A DNA stretch of 64,000 bases from Limanda limanda (GCF_963576545.1 NC_083651.1:21519248-21583247), one strand, 5' to 3'; positions 22,430 through 33,292 are shown, counted from the stretch's first letter. Made by a program: numbers and translations. Notes: generated by a model from the letters alone, not told the origin.

Positions 22430-23200
22430 ATGGCAACCCCCCCCCCCCTCCTTTTATTTTTTATTTCTTTTAAAATTATATTTACCTATTTACTGATTTA
22501 TTCTACTTAATTTTTTTTTTTTTTTTTTTTCTGTCTCTTTAATTTAATTTCCCTCTTTCTTTCTTTTCTTTTCTTTGTCTTGCAGCAGTGATGTATGTAA
22601 TTGTATTGTATTATAATAATTTAATATGCCTATATACATATATATATATATACATTCTAGGTACTTCTGCTGCATGGGGTAGGCTGGCCGGGGGTGGGTG
22701 GGTAGTATTGTGGGTAGGGGTATATCCATCAGATTTGTGTTTATAATTGTATAATTGTACTGAGTACCCAAGGAAAACCAATAAAAAATGTTAAACATAA
22801 AAAGTAAAAAAAAAACAATTCCAGATGCCATCAGACTCTCTACTGCCTTTGGCCTTGAGGTGGATGAGTGCACAGATATGTCCATGACCAGGCAACTGGA
22901 TATACATATTAGGTACTACTACCATACTACTAATTTTACAATGATAAATCTGACCTTATGCTGGATAAATGAAAATAATATTAATAAAACATTTTTTAGG
23001 TACCTGGACAGAGAAGGCCAACTTTTTTGTAAGTTTCTTGACATGGTGACACTAAATGATGGGAAGGCAGATACCGTTGCAGATGCCATTTGTGAGGTGA
23101 TCACAGTCAAACCCATACCAACAGATCGGATTTTTGGTTTGGGGACAGATGGTGCTGATGTGATGACAGGTAAGAACTGAAAATAAGTTTAATTTGAGGT

Positions 23201-23515
23201 TGTAGTGAGTGGGGGACTTACATAATTCAACCTCCGCGCTCAGTATGTGTTCGCACCATTGTTTACGTAATGCGTTCGGCGTCAGGCTCCTGCGTGGGTC
23301 ATGACGTCGACCCCAGTGCATGCTGGGTGGCGTGATGACGTCAGGGGCCCGGCGCGACGGGAACGTAATGACGTCCGGGACCCCGGGGCATGCTGGGGTA
23401 TTTAACGCCATCTTGTTTGTTTTGATTAGTATGCTAACTGATGCTAAATAAACGGAGCACCACTCGTGTTCCAGACTTGATGGAAGTTGTGATGTGATTT
23501 ATCCCAATTTCCACA
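23201..23515 (+). repeat. Gypsy 5' LTR
   Basis: Runs from TGTAGTGAG to CCACA. Three CRE-like sites lie at 23302 (TGACGTCG), 23336 (TGACGTCA, perfect) and 23369 (TGACGTCC). A TATTTAA box lies near 23399 and AATAAA at 23447-23452. It would supply the promoter and the polyadenylation signal. Confidence 0.95.
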
Positions 23516-23516
23516 C

Positions 23517-23534
23517 TGGTGACCCTGACGTTCG
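23517..23534 (+). other. Primer-binding site (tRNA-Trp type)
   Basis: TGGTGACCCTGACGTTCG begins two bases after the 5' LTR. It matches the complement of the 3' end of tRNA-Trp (TGGTGACCCCGACGTG) at 14 of 16 positions. tRNA-Trp priming is a known trait of the CsRn1 clade. Confidence 0.7.
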
Positions 23535-23568
23535 TTTGATTGACGTTTTTCACAAACGGGACCTGACC

Positions 23569-24342
23569 ATGGCTGTGCACGCTGTGGCCCTCAAACTCCC
23601 CGAATTCTGGGAAGCATCAGCTTCAGCATGGTTTGCCCAGACGGAGGCGCAGTTTGCCCTGCGGGACATAACAGCTGACACAACACGTTTCTAATACGTT
23701 GTGTCAGCTCTTGGAAGTTCAACAGCATCCCGGGTGGTGAGTCTGCTGAAACATCCTCCAGCTACGGACAAGTATGAGGCACTCAAAGCTCACCTGTTAA
23801 AGACTTTTGAACTGTCAGACGCTGAGAGAGCCAGCAGGCTTTTCTCCCTCCAGGGACTGGGTGATAGCAAACCATCTGAGCTCATGGACCATATGCTGGA
23901 TCTCCTGGGGGAGCACAGCCCCCATTTTCTTTTCACCCAGCTTTTCCTGCGTCAGCTGCCTTCCCAAGTCAGGGCTGCGTTGGCCAACACCACAATCACC
24001 GACTGTAGACAACTGGCTGAAGAGGCTGATAAATTTTTTGTGGCGAGTCAAGAGCGCTATGTAATGGCCGCGTTTCTGGCACCGCACGGCGATCCAGTGA
24101 CCATGGAGGATTCCACACTCATCGCAGCAACCTCTTCTCGTCGGCAGCAGTCTTCAGGTCGGCAGCTACCTTCAGGCCCCCAGCAGCCTTCAGGTCGGCA
24201 GCAACCTTCAGGCCCCCAACAGTCTTCTTCAGGCTTGTGCTTCTACCACGAGAAGTTTGGACCGAAGGCTTATAGATGTCGGCCGCCCTGCAGGTTCGGC
24301 GGGTCGGGAAACGCCAGGGCCGGCGCTCAGCAGTGGCCATGA
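23569..24342 (+). pseudogene. gag: Gypsy gag, one nonsense codon
   Basis: Structural polyprotein of the particle. Starts ATG 23569 in a good Kozak context (ACCATGG) with MAVHAVALKLPEFW. The frame is stopped by TAA at 23692-23694 and continues in the same frame to 24342, through the capsid-like region (SKPSELMDHMLDLLGEHSP, FLRQLPSQVRAAL), a Q/P/S-rich repeat (RQQPSGPQQ type) and a zinc knuckle [18 protein letters not shown]. The knuckle spacing Cys-x2-His-x9-Cys-x3-Cys is the CHCC form known from CsRn1-type elements rather than the usual CCHC. pol overlaps the last 67 bases in another frame. Confidence 0.88.
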
Positions 24343-27300
24343 GTGTCGGCCACGTCGGCAGGCTGCTGTTTATCCGGGACAACATCTCCGGACGACGTTT
24401 CCTGTGCGACACGGGAGCACAGAGGAGCGTCCTGCCTGCATCCCGTTTGGATATGGTGACCGACAGCCACGGGCCCCCGATGGAAGCGGCTAATGGGACC
24501 CTCATCCGCACGTATGGACTGAGGTACGTTGAGTTGTGTTTCGGGGGGCATCGGTTTGGCTGGGATTTTGTCACGGCAAAGGTCGCCGTTCCCCTCCTTG
24601 GCGCTGATTTTTTGTCTGCCCATGGACTGTTGGTGGATGTAAAGAACCGCCGTTTGATCGACGCCGTCACGTTCTGTTCTTATACGTGCACACTCGGCGG
24701 GGCTGGCTCCATGGGACTGTCTAGCATGCTGTCCACACCGGATGACTTCCACCGGTTACTGGCTAGCTTTCCATCACTCACTCAGCCCACTTTCTCCGCG
24801 TCTGCCGTGAAGCATGGTGTGGAGCACCACATCGCCACTACTGGTCCACCCGTCTACGCCCGTGCTCGCCGCCTTGACCCGACCAAGCTTGCCGTGGCTA
24901 AGGCCGAGTTTTCCAACATGGAACGCCTGGGAATAGTCCGCCGATCCGACAGCCCGTGGGAGTCACCTCTTCACATCGTCCCCAAGCCTGGTGGTGGCTG
25001 GCGCCCATGTGGCGACTACAGGCGGCTTAATGAGGCAACAACACCTGACCGATACCCAGTCCCGCACATACAGGATTTTTCAGCACACCTGGCCGGGATG
25101 GTGATTTTTTCTAAGGTAGACCTCGTCCGGGGCTATCATCAGGTGCCTATGCACTCACTGGACATTCCAAAAACAGCGGTGATTACGCCGTTCGGGCTTT
25201 TTGAGTTCCTAAGGATGCCGTTCGGACTTAAAAACGCAGCCCAAGCTTTTCAACGCCTCATGGACTCTGTTTTACGTGACCTGCCTTTTCTTTTTGTGTA
25301 TTTGGACGACATTCTGGTTGCAAGCACGTCCGAATCTCAGCACCGGTCGCACCTCCGAGTGCTTTTTGAGCGGCTCAACCAACATGGCCTGATTGTTAAC
25401 CCTGCTAAGTGCCAGTTTGGTCGCTCCACCATTGATTTCCTGGGACACAGAGTCACTAAGGATGGCGCAGTCCCTCTCCCATCAAAGGTGGAGGCGGTCA
25501 CACGTTTTCCACGCCCGCTCACCGTGAAAGCCCTGCAGGAATTCCTCGGCATGGTGAACTTTTATCATCGGTTCATCCCTCGAGCCGCTCAGCTCATGCA
25601 GCCCCTGCACGAAGCCTTGAAAGGCAAGCCCATGCACGCTGTGGACTGGACTGAGGGCAGGGATAAGGCTTTTGCTGACACTAAGGCAGCCCTTGCGCAT
25701 GCCGCAATGCTGGCACATCCTTCTGCCACAGCCTCCATCGCCATCACCTCAGACGCCTCGGATTACGCTGTCGGGGCTGTCTACGAGCAGTGGGTAGGCG
25801 GGGCCTGGCAGCCGCTTGCTTTCTTCAGTCGACAACTGCGCACCAACGAGCGGAAATACAGCACGTTTGATCGGGAGCTGTTGGGTCTCTACCTCGCCAT
25901 CAGACACTTCCGTTTCCTGCTGGAAGGTCGACACTTCACCGCTTTCGTCGACCACAAACCGCTGGTTTTCGCCATGGCCAAGGTGGCTGAGCCGTGGTCC
26001 GCCCGCCAGCAACGTCATCTGTCCTACATCTCCGAGTTCACCACGGATTTACAGCACGTGGCCGGTAAGGACAACCAGGTGGCGGACTGCCTGTCACGGG
26101 CTGTGGCAGGAGCTGTCCATCTTGGCCTGGATTACGGCCGCATGGCAGCGGACCAGACCACAGATCCAGACTTACACACCCTGAGGACCTCGACTACAGG
26201 TTTGAGGATAGAGGACGTCGTGTTTGGGGAGGCTGACACCACGCTCCTGTGTGACGTCTCCACAGGCAGGCCTCGGCGGATCGTGCCCACGGGATGGAGA
26301 CGCCGCGTTTTTGATGCCATCCATGGCCTCTCCCATCCTGGGTCAAAAGCGTCGCAGAGACTGGTGGCGGCGAAGTTTGTTTGGCACGGCCTCAAAAAGG
26401 ACGTTAGAGACTGGGCTGCCACTTGTCTGGAGTGCCAACGCGCCAAAGTGCACCGACACACTAAAGCCCCGTTAGAGTTGTTCCCGGTGCCAGAGAGGCG
26501 GTTTGATCATGTCAACGTGGATCTGGTTGGCCCTCTACCCTCCTCTCATGGTTTCACCTACCTGTTCACCATGGTTGACAGGACCACCCGATGGCCTGAG
26601 GCTGTGCCACTGACATCGCTGACATCCGTGGAGATGACACGGGCATTTATCGGCACCTGGGTTGCCCGCTTTGGCACCCCTTCGGACATATCCTCTGACC
26701 GGGGTGCGCAGTTCACGTCTGAGCTGTGGAACACGGTGGCCCAGAGCCTCGGAGTGAAACTCCAACGCACGACTGCATATCACCCGCAGGCTAACGGTCT
26801 CTGTGAGCGGTTCCATAGGTCGATGAAGGCTGCACTTCGGGCTGGCCTCAAAGACTGCAACTGGGTCGACAAGCTCCCGTGGGTGATGCTGGGCATCAGA
26901 ACTGCACCAAAGGAAGACCTGCAATCCTCATCCGCGGAGCTTGTCTATGGCCAGCCTCTGCGGGTCCCAGGGGATTTTGTTCCTACCTCCAACGTCCCTT
27001 GGTCTGCGGCTCCCCAGCGGGCCACGCTACTGGACAACGCAAGGCTTTTCGCACCTGTCCCTACTTCCCGGCACGGCCTCCCTCAGTCGCACATCCCCGC
27101 TGGGCTTCAGAAGCCGGAGTACGTTTTTGTTCGCCATGACGCTCACAGGGGACCACTACGGCCGCCCTACGAGGGCCCATTTCGCGTGTTGGAGAAGGGG
27201 GACAAACATTTTGTGGTGGACATGGGAGGCAAACCGGAGCGACTCTCCATTGACCGCCTCAAACCAGCTCATCTGGACGTGGCTAAGCCTGTTGAAGTAG

Positions 27301-27485
27301 CCCAGCCCCCACGACGCGGGCGGCCTCCAGTTATGCATCCACCCCCTGTTCCCCTTCTTATCAAACCTCCCACACTCCATGCCCCACACTCCTGTCGAGG
27401 CGGGATACCTGCCACAGTAGTGTCTCCTCCACCCCCTCCAAAACGCAGTCGTTTTGGCCGGTTAATACAACCACCTGTTTGGTGA
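24276..27485 (+). CDS. pol: Gypsy Pol polyprotein (PR-RT-RNase H-IN), intact frame
   Basis: 1069 codons without a stop, the longest intact frame in the window. Aspartic protease motif DTGA at 45-48; reverse transcriptase with PFGLKNA and active site YLDD at 342-345; RNase H with SDAS (D493), FDREL and VDHKPL; integrase zinc finger H683, H687, C717, C720 and a DD35E core D749, D808, E844; a [13 protein letters not shown] module near the C terminus; no clear chromodomain. It makes and inserts the DNA copy of the element. The frame starts inside gag (overlap 24276-24342) in a different frame, so translation probably needs a frameshift from gag; the true Pol N terminus is uncertain. The nonsense codon in gag would limit its expression. 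Confidence 0.93.
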   Translation: MSAALQVRRVGKRQGRRSAVAMSVGHVGRLLFIRDNISGRRFLCDTGAQRSVLPASRLDMVTDSHGPPMEAANGTLIRTYGLRYVELCFGGHRFGWDFVTAKVAVPLLGADFLSAHGLLVDVKNRRLIDAVTFCSYTCTLGGAGSMGLSSMLSTPDDFHRLLASFPSLTQPTFSASAVKHGVEHHIATTGPPVYARARRLDPTKLAVAKAEFSNMERLGIVRRSDSPWESPLHIVPKPGGGWRPCGDYRRLNEATTPDRYPVPHIQDFSAHLAGMVIFSKVDLVRGYHQVPMHSLDIPKTAVITPFGLFEFLRMPFGLKNAAQAFQRLMDSVLRDLPFLFVYLDDILVASTSESQHRSHLRVLFERLNQHGLIVNPAKCQFGRSTIDFLGHRVTKDGAVPLPSKVEAVTRFPRPLTVKALQEFLGMVNFYHRFIPRAAQLMQPLHEALKGKPMHAVDWTEGRDKAFADTKAALAHAAMLAHPSATASIAITSDASDYAVGAVYEQWVGGAWQPLAFFSRQLRTNERKYSTFDRELLGLYLAIRHFRFLLEGRHFTAFVDHKPLVFAMAKVAEPWSARQQRHLSYISEFTTDLQHVAGKDNQVADCLSRAVAGAVHLGLDYGRMAADQTTDPDLHTLRTSTTGLRIEDVVFGEADTTLLCDVSTGRPRRIVPTGWRRRVFDAIHGLSHPGSKASQRLVAAKFVWHGLKKDVRDWAATCLECQRAKVHRHTKAPLELFPVPERRFDHVNVDLVGPLPSSHGFTYLFTMVDRTTRWPEAVPLTSLTSVEMTRAFIGTWVARFGTPSDISSDRGAQFTSELWNTVAQSLGVKLQRTTAYHPQANGLCERFHRSMKAALRAGLKDCNWVDKLPWVMLGIRTAPKEDLQSSSAELVYGQPLRVPGDFVPTSNVPWSAAPQRATLLDNARLFAPVPTSRHGLPQSHIPAGLQKPEYVFVRHDAHRGPLRPPYEGPFRVLEKGDKHFVVDMGGKPERLSIDRLKPAHLDVAKPVEVAQPPRRGRPPVMHPPPVPLLIKPPTLHAPHSCRGGIPATVVSPPPPPKRSRFGRLIQPPVW

Positions 27486-27523
27486 TATTTTTTGTCTGCT
27501 ATGGTGAATTCTGGGGGGACGTG

Positions 27524-27838
27524 TGTAGTGAGTGGGGGACTTACATAATTCAACCTCCGCGCTCAGTATGTGTTCGCACCATTGTTTACGTAATGCGTTC
27601 GGCGTCAGGCTCCTGCGTGGGTCATGACGTCGACCCCAGTGCATGCTGGGTGGCGTGATGACGTCAGGGGCCCGGCGCGACGGGAACGTAATGACGTCCG
27701 GGACCCCGGGGCATGCTGGGGTATTTAACGCCATCTTGTTTGTTTTGATTAGTATGCTAACTGATGCTAAATAAACGGAGCACCCCTCGTGTTCCAGACT
27801 GGATGGAAGTTGTGATGTGATTTATCCCAATTTCCACA
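27524..27838 (+). repeat. Gypsy 3' LTR
   Basis: Same 315-bp length as the 5' LTR. Differences noticed: CACCCCTCG versus CACCACTCG, and GACTGGATGG versus GACTTGATGG, both near the 3' end. About 99.4 percent identity by eye. Confidence 0.95.
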
Positions 27839-28906
27839 AGGTATAGTTACTATTTATCTCTAACTAAGTACTGATTATTGTAATATCTATCTTTAAGGAC
27901 GCCAGAATGGGGAAAACGTTCCGAGGGCACCTTCAAGGCCTGCACATTTATTTCAGAAACAGTGCCAATCGCACAGCTGTGCTGAAAGCAGCTTCCAGTG
28001 TTCTAGGACTGGACAGCCTGAAAATAAGCAATCTAATAATTTTTCTTTGAGACAAACTGTTTGCAAAAATTGGCTATACAAATTGCCTTTCCCTGCCTTG
28101 CCTTTTCTACATTTTAAGATCATTTTCCACACCACTGTCTTTGATTTTATGTGTCCTCTTTATATGTTCTTTGGACATAAGGAGGTGAAGGACACAAGAT
28201 GGCTGTCCCAAGACACAGCCATTTCAACTCTTCAGAGGAATCTGGCAGCTGTGCTGGCAGCTCTTGCTGAGGAAGCAGAGAAGAAGGACCCTGTAGCAAG
28301 GGGCCTTTATACATACTGTGCAACATACAGGTTTGTGGCTGCCGTCCACCTCCAGGCAGATGTCCTTCCCCACCTGACACGGCTTTCAAAGCTTTTCCAA
28401 AAGGAAGATGTCAATTTTTTGGCTATCAAGAAACATGTAAGTTGATTTAAAATGAGTACACATACACTTTTTTATGGAAAACTATGAAAAGCAAAAACAA
28501 TATAGCTTTAATATACTAATTTAATAGTTTAGGTGCCTGTTACAATTGAGGCCATTCGACAAATCAAGGAGGCAGGAGACAAGCTGCCACCAGGGTCATA
28601 TCTCAGTGGGATGGAAGATAGAGTGAAAAGCCTCAACATACAGGCAGAGGAGGAGAGGAGACGCCACAGGGGGGATCATTTTGATCTTGCCTCTTTTTGG
28701 ACCCGTTTTCGCACTCAGGTATTGAATGTTCAAAGTTTCAAGTTACAAACTTAAAAGATAGTATAATAACATGTAATTTTACTAATTTAAAAAATCGAAT
28801 TTTCAAAAGGTAATGGAGCCATACTTGGACCATCTCATTGAGCACCTTGAGGAGATTCCCACAGATGAACATCCTAGGTGCATTTAACATACTCACCCAC
28901 AAGCAG

Positions 28907-30373
28907 TCAATCAATCAATCAATCAAGTTTTATTTGTATAGCCCACATTCACAAATAACAATTCGTCTAATAGGGCTTTAACATGGTGTGACATCCTCTG
29001 TCCTTAACCCTCAACAAGAGTAAGGAAAAACTACTAAAAACCTTTTTAAGAGGTAAAAATATGTAGAAACCTCAGAGAGAGCCACATGTGAGGGATCCCT
29101 CTCCCAGGACGGACAGAAGTTCAATAGATGTCAAGTGTAAGAAAACATCATCAGGATTAAAGTTTTTAGCAGCATCGATGAGGGTAAACCATTTTCAATA
29201 CTATGTGTGAAGCAGTCCTGCTGCAATCGTATAGTCTCTGGTCAGCAGCCAGCATCAGGATGGGATCCACTATAGTCCACAGTCATTGTCCACTGCCGCC
29301 AGTTAGAATCTATTATCAGCTGCCGCCTCGGTCGTGGTCCACCATCATCCGATGCCAACGCAACAAAGGATCCTCCATTACCACTACGATCAGCTGGCAC
29401 GATACAGAATCCACCAAACTGGATCCACCATTGTGACCTCTGACGCGCGACCCACAATCATAATCCATGGTGCGGCCACAGATGTGGCCCTGCATCTGCG
29501 GGCGCTAAGGCACAGAAACTCCGGGAAAAGGGTCAAGTTAGTAACATGTACTGATGAGATAAGATTTACTTTGATGTGATAAGTATGGAGAAGAGGAAGG
29601 AGAAGCAGGAAAGAGAAGCTCCGTGTGTCTTGTGTCATAAATTCCCTGTGTGTCTTAGCATCATCAGGGGTTTTTGCCTTTTAATCAATTTTGGAACATA
29701 GGGCGAGTTACTTTCTGCCGCACTAATTAGCTCTAACTGTAAGCTTTATCAAAAAGGAAGGTTTTGAGTCTACTCTTAAACGAACAGAGCGTGTCTGCTT
29801 CCCGAACTGAAAGTGAGAGATTATTCCACAGCAGTGGGGCTTGATGGCTAAAAGCTCTGGCTCCTACTCTACTTTTAGAGACTTTAGGGACAACAAGTAA
29901 ACCTGAGTTCTGGGATCGGAGTGCTTTAGTAGATTGATAAGGTACTAGCATCTCTTTAAGGTAAAAAGGTGCCATATTATTAAGGGCCTTGAAGGTGAGG
30001 AGGAGAATTTTAAATTCTATTCTTGATTTAACAGGAAGCCAGTGTAGCGATGCTAATACTGGAGAAATGTGCTCTCTTTTCTTAGTTCTCGTCAGGACAC
30101 GTGCTGCGGCATTTTGGACCAGCTGCAGAATCTGTAACGACTTACTGGAGCCTGATAATAGTGAATTACAGTAGTCTAGTCTCGATGTAACAAAGGCGTG
30201 GACTAGTTTTTCTGCATCTTTTTGCGAAAGGACATGTCTGATTTTTGAGATATTACGCAAGTGGAAAAAGGCGGTCCTAGAAAGATCACTCCCAAGTTCC
30301 TGACAATGTAATGTCGTCTAGCGCGGCTATATCATTAGATAATGTTTCTCTAAGGTGTTTAGGGCCGAGTATT
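28907..30373 (-). mobile_element. 5'-truncated L2-type LINE
   Basis: Minus-strand LINE whose 3' tail (TTGA)n lies at 28907-28926. Flanked by AAGCAG (28901-28906 and 30374-30379), a probable short target duplication. It lies between hAT-C exons 8 and 9, directly against the exon 9 acceptor. Only the C-terminal end of the reverse-transcriptase ORF and the 3' UTR are present. Confidence 0.8.
29733..30260 (-). pseudogene. L2 LINE reverse transcriptase, C-terminal part
   Basis: 175 codons in one open minus-strand frame: MRNISKIRHVLSQ, KLVHAFVTSRLDYCNSLLS, LQLVQNAAARVLTRT, PVLASLHWLPVKSRIEFK and SHQAPLLWNNL. This is the C-terminal segment of L2/CR1-type RT proteins. The RT active site (YADD) and endonuclease would lie upstream and are missing because the element is 5'-truncated. 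The frame is open to its natural end, but the protein is a fragment without catalytic core. Confidence 0.82.
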
Positions 30374-31811
30374 AAGCAGTGGAGAGGGGAGATGATGATT
30401 TTGAAGAGAACTTACAACTGCTTTCCCAAAAATGTCCCACTGTGGATGGCAGAGCAGCACTGCAAGAATGGACTGGCTTCAAGGTTCATGTGGGCCAGGG
30501 CATGTTTAAGGTAAGCAGCAGAAGCAAAATGTTGAATAGAAATGTTTTTTTTTTTAACTTCTGTTTTCCTAACACTTTTTACTCTTTGCTTTATCCTACT
30601 AGTATAAGTCACAGTTGCAATGCAGGACCTGGTCTCTGACTTTGATGAGCTGAAGCTCCTGTACCCAAACCTGGCCCAGCTCTCTGCCATTGCACAGACA
30701 ATTCATGTGTCAAGTGTCAACTGCGAGAGAGATTTCTCAGCTATGAACAGGGTGAGTATTTTGTTTTCACTTTTCTGCTAGCAGTTTAAGTAGGTTCACA
30801 TTTGTTTAATGTCAGTTATGTGATTCTTTTTCAATAGATCAAGACAGACCTTAGGAACAGGCTGCAGGGGAAAAGCCTAACTGCCTGCCTCCATATAAAA
30901 ATAAATGGTCCCTCTGTGGCTGATCTTGACTACAGTAAGGCTCTGGAGGAGTTCTTTCAGAAGCCGAGACGGATCACCTGCAGTGATCCAACCTGCACCC
31001 TGTGCAAGAAGTAAGAGAGGTCACACAGCATACCTCAGGCCCTGAGTTCCCTGTTCTCCCTTGGCCATGTTTGCACTTTTTTATTGAAAAACCAGCAAGT
31101 TTTCTGGGGGAAACCCTGCATACATATGCATCTTTTATACAACATCTTACAAATTCAAACAGTTCATATACTTGATAGATAGCTGGATAAATAAATAAAG
31201 AATAATAAATAAATTAAACTATATAAGTAGTTAAAGTAGTATACAAAATTATGAAATATACAATTAGATTTTTCCCCATTATTTACCACTGTAAATGACA
31301 ACTTTTCATCTCTTCTGGTAGGCTGAACATCTCCATGGATGATCTGTATGAAGAATGTGTTACTGCAAACAGTCTTCTGGAGCACCTCACTCAGGAGAAG
31401 GAAACCTGGCAGTCTAGAGGAACAGCAGAGAGATGGATGGAGGTTCTTCAGGCAGCTGACCTTCCCAACATCCAAGCTGCTGTATCCTTTTTCCTCAGCA
31501 TCCCATCTTCCACTGGGTTTGTGGAGAGGATTTTCTCTTTTATGAAGAACAAATGGACTGATGTGCGGAACAAATGTTCCACTGAATTAATTAAAGGGTG
31601 AGCTAATTGTCAGCCTCAATTATGATCTGTGTTGCTCAGAGTTTTACTCTGCTGCACTCAAAGACAAAGAACTCCTCACTGCAGCAAGATCTCAGAAGAA
31701 GTACAAGTGGAAAAAGTAGGCTATCTCTACATAATGTGGCAGTGAGCTGTTGAGTTCATGAGTTGTTTTTTTTCTTTTTTACTACAACTGTAGTCTACTG
31801 TCATGGCCTTT

Positions 31812-32118
31812 GAGGCAAACATATGTTTACAATTTTTCTACAGACGTTCTGTTTGCACTTTTGTTATTGCACTAAAAATATGCTCTATTTCAGGATGGAT
31901 GTTCTGCTTTCTATCTATTGTTTTATATTAATGTATACAGTTTTATGTTAAGCAAGACCGGTTTTTGAGGCACAAATATGTTTAAAACTTTTCTACAGAC
32001 GTTCTGTTTGCACTTTTGTTATTGCACTAAAAATATGCACTATTTCAGGATGGATGTTCTGCTTTCTATATATTGTTTTATATTAATGTATACAGTTTTA
32101 TGTTAAGCAAGACGGGTT
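31812..32118 (+). repeat. 155-bp tandem duplication in hAT-B 3' region
   Basis: Two adjacent copies starting GAGGCAAACATATG (31812) and GAGGCACAAATATG (31967), both containing CTACAGACGTTCTGTTTGCA and GTATACAGTTTTATGTTAAG, with a few differences. Non-coding. Confidence 0.85.
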
Positions 32119-32390
32119 TCTGTTTAAGAAAGATTCTTATTTTATTCAGTAGATTTTGTTTATTATTAAAGTGAATTGCAGGATAATAATTTGTTTTCCA
32201 TGTGTTCATGTCACTAAAAAATATGCATCTAATTCAATTCAGGTAAAATAGTTAAAAATCGTTTCACTATCAAAAAAAGAGGCTAAAAAATTCACCACGC
32301 AAGAAAGGGTGAAAGCAATCGGGTCTGCCGACCCTGCCGATGAGGTGTCCCTTATTTATTAATCAGAGAGTTGGCAACCCTACTTACGGC

Positions 32391-33284
32391 TAGGGTTGCA
32401 AAGGGGTGGAAAGTTTCCGGTAAATTTCCGGAAACTTTCCGGAAACTTTCCACGGGAATATTAAGCACGGGAATTTTTGGAATTTTGAAAAAAAACAAAA
32501 ACTATGCAAATGAAACGCTGAGCAATAAAAACATCATTCAAAACTCTATTTTAAAGATGTATGGAATGCAGCACAAGCTGCATGTTGAATTTCAACCCTC
32601 CACTGTGCATTCTTCCATCACATGCACAGATAACTCCCAGAATCCTTCACACTACAGCAGGGCTATTGAGGCCTGCTGTAGTGTGCAGGACTAGTCAGGT
32701 AAGTTTCAATGATATTCCTGGGGAAAATATGTTAGCATGCTGATTGAGGATTGTTCATCTGTTCATCTAGCCTATTTCCATTATAATTTATCCATCAATT
32801 GTAAAATATTTTTACAGACTATTCCAATTGTTTGGCTAACTATTTATATCTCTGGCATTGCATGAGTATTTTTTTACAAACTTTTTTCTCATCTTATTCT
32901 AAAGAACAATGCCACGTGCACTATCTCATGTGTGGAGACATTTCACCCCATCCAATGTAGAAGGAAAGGCTGTGTACATTTGCAAATACTCTGCAAATAC
33001 CTATGTTAAGAATGACACAACGATGCCGAAGCATATAGTCAAGTGCCCAAAGTTTCCTTTAGGGCTCAAATCAGCCTATGACACAACAAAATGTTTATAT
33101 TTATGTCTGTATATGACAAGGTAAATACAGTTAGTATAAATTACCCACAACATTTCCAGTTTATTCCCATTAAATCCTGTTAATTCCCGTTAATTCCCGT
33201 ATATTCCCGTTAATTCCCGTATATTCCCGTTAATTCCCATGGAAAGTTTCCAACTTTGAAAATTCCCGGAATTTTGCAACCCTA
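32391..33284 (+). mobile_element. hAT-D, 894-bp non-autonomous hAT
   Basis: Ends TAGGGTTGCAAA (32391) and, inverted, TTTTGCAACCCTA (33284), flanked by CTTACGGC at 32383-32390 and 33285-33292. The left flank is the right target duplication of hAT-B, so the two elements share one target site. Internally it has GTTTCCGG-rich sequence at the left and repeated TTAATTCCCGT / ATATTCCCGT words at 33178-33240. Carries one BED-finger fragment. Confidence 0.92.
32909..33124 (+). pseudogene. BED zinc-finger fragment in hAT-D
   Basis: MPRALSHVWRHFTPSNVEGK followed by YICKY and KHIVKC. This is a BED-type DNA-binding N terminus of a hAT transposase, with aromatic W and F positions and a Cys/His series (the second Cys of the usual CxxC is Ser in YICKYS). 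It stops at 33122-33124 and no catalytic region follows within the element. Confidence 0.6.
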
Positions 33285-33292
33285 CTTACGGC

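Larger units (their letters stand above)
16067..22809 (+). mobile_element. Full-length L1-clade LINE
   Basis: Flanked by a 16-bp target duplication AAAAAACAATTCCAGA (16051-16066 and 22810-22825), placed exactly where the hAT-C exon 4 reading frame is split and resumes. Structure: short 5' UTR, ORF1 (from 16199), a gap of ~800 bp, ORF2 (18597-22429), 3' UTR with poly-C and poly-T tracts, AATAAA near 22780 and an A-rich end. The 6.7 kb length is reduced to ~6.0 kb when the MITE in ORF1 is subtracted. Both ORFs carry lesions. Confidence 0.93.
23201..27838 (+). mobile_element. Ty3/Gypsy LTR retrotransposon, CsRn1-like
   Basis: Two 315-bp LTRs (TGTAGTGAG ... TTTCCACA), a 4-bp target duplication AGGT (23197-23200, 27839-27842), a primer-binding site at 23517, a purine tract CTGGGGGGAC before the 3' LTR, and gag and pol in the order protease-RT-RNase H-integrase. 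By eye the LTRs differ at two positions, so insertion is recent compared with its neighbours. It lies in the intron after hAT-C exon 5. No env-like frame. Confidence 0.96.
15021..31014 (+). pseudogene. hAT-C transposase (KIAA1586-like), 11 exons, broken
   Basis: Exons by splice signals and frame: 15021-15327, 15464-15628, 15720-15895, 15978-16066 continuing 22826-22912, 23000-23169, 27898-28436, 28533-28718, 28810-28877, 30380-30510, ~30603-30751, 30838-31014. Domains in order: basic N terminus with RRKGQKTLDSFF; zinc finger GMFCRVCRSH ... LHHRTS; RNase H-like core with LEVDECTDMS and FGLGTDGADVMTG (probable catalytic Asp); VKDTRWLSQ; C-terminal dimerisation block SSVNCERDFSAMNR. The end is CTLCKK then TAA. 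Breaks: an in-frame TAG in exon 2 just after RSHR, and an L1 insertion that splits exon 4. Gypsy and L2 sit in introns. Similarity to fish KIAA1586-like proteins is recognised from motifs; an active protein is not possible as it stands. Confidence 0.82.
14720..31118 (+). mobile_element. hAT-C, KIAA1586-like hAT transposon nested in hAT-B intron
   Basis: Perfect 15-bp terminal inverted repeats CAGGGTTTCCCCCAG at 14720 and 31104-31118. Flanking 8-mers ATACACAC and CATACATA are similar but not identical, so the target duplication has decayed or slipped. Own sequence contains an 11-exon transposase gene on the plus strand. Three retroelements have entered it: an L1-like LINE (16067-22809), a Gypsy element (23201-27838) and an L2 fragment (28907-30373). 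Confidence 0.9.
12884..31719 (+). pseudogene. hAT-B transposase, three exons, broken
   Basis: Exon 1 (to 13132, donor GTATGT) encodes a BED-like zinc finger: YREEWEKANTWVENVRE, then CTVC and an HASSGGH block; the true start is unclear because of an A9 run just before 12884. Exon 2 (13409-14596; acceptor ACAG, donor GTAAGA) carries the RNase H-like core with HTDALNKGNRKMFPL and FSADNANVNYG (probable catalytic Asp residues) and VTRWLSLNPA. Exon 3 (from 31322) has FFLSIPSSTGFVERIFSF, the hAT C-terminal dimerisation domain. Breaks: a stop at 13907-13909, frame changes near 13960 and 14200, and a one-base insertion near 31598 before the original end at 31717-31719. The 16.7-kb gap before exon 3 is an intron enlarged by hAT-C. 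It cannot encode active transposase. Confidence 0.85.
12465..32382 (+). mobile_element. hAT-B, outer hAT transposon (19.9 kb with nested insertions)
   Basis: Left end TACGGGTTGCCAACC, right end GTTGGCAACCCTA (inverted). The exact 8-bp target duplication CTTACGGC lies at 12457-12464 and 32383-32390. The corresponding undisturbed site in spacer B is CTTAAGGC (52768-52775). Own sequence is about 3.5 kb: 12465-14719 and 31119-32382. The rest is hAT-C inserted in an intron. It carries a three-exon transposase pseudogene. A 155-bp tandem duplication occurs at 31812-~32118. Confidence 0.93.

Noticed and set aside
23052..23411. Minus-strand frame repeated at 27462-27734
   Set aside because: It lies in both Gypsy LTRs and is antisense to them. 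Duplication comes from the LTR pair, not from a gene family.
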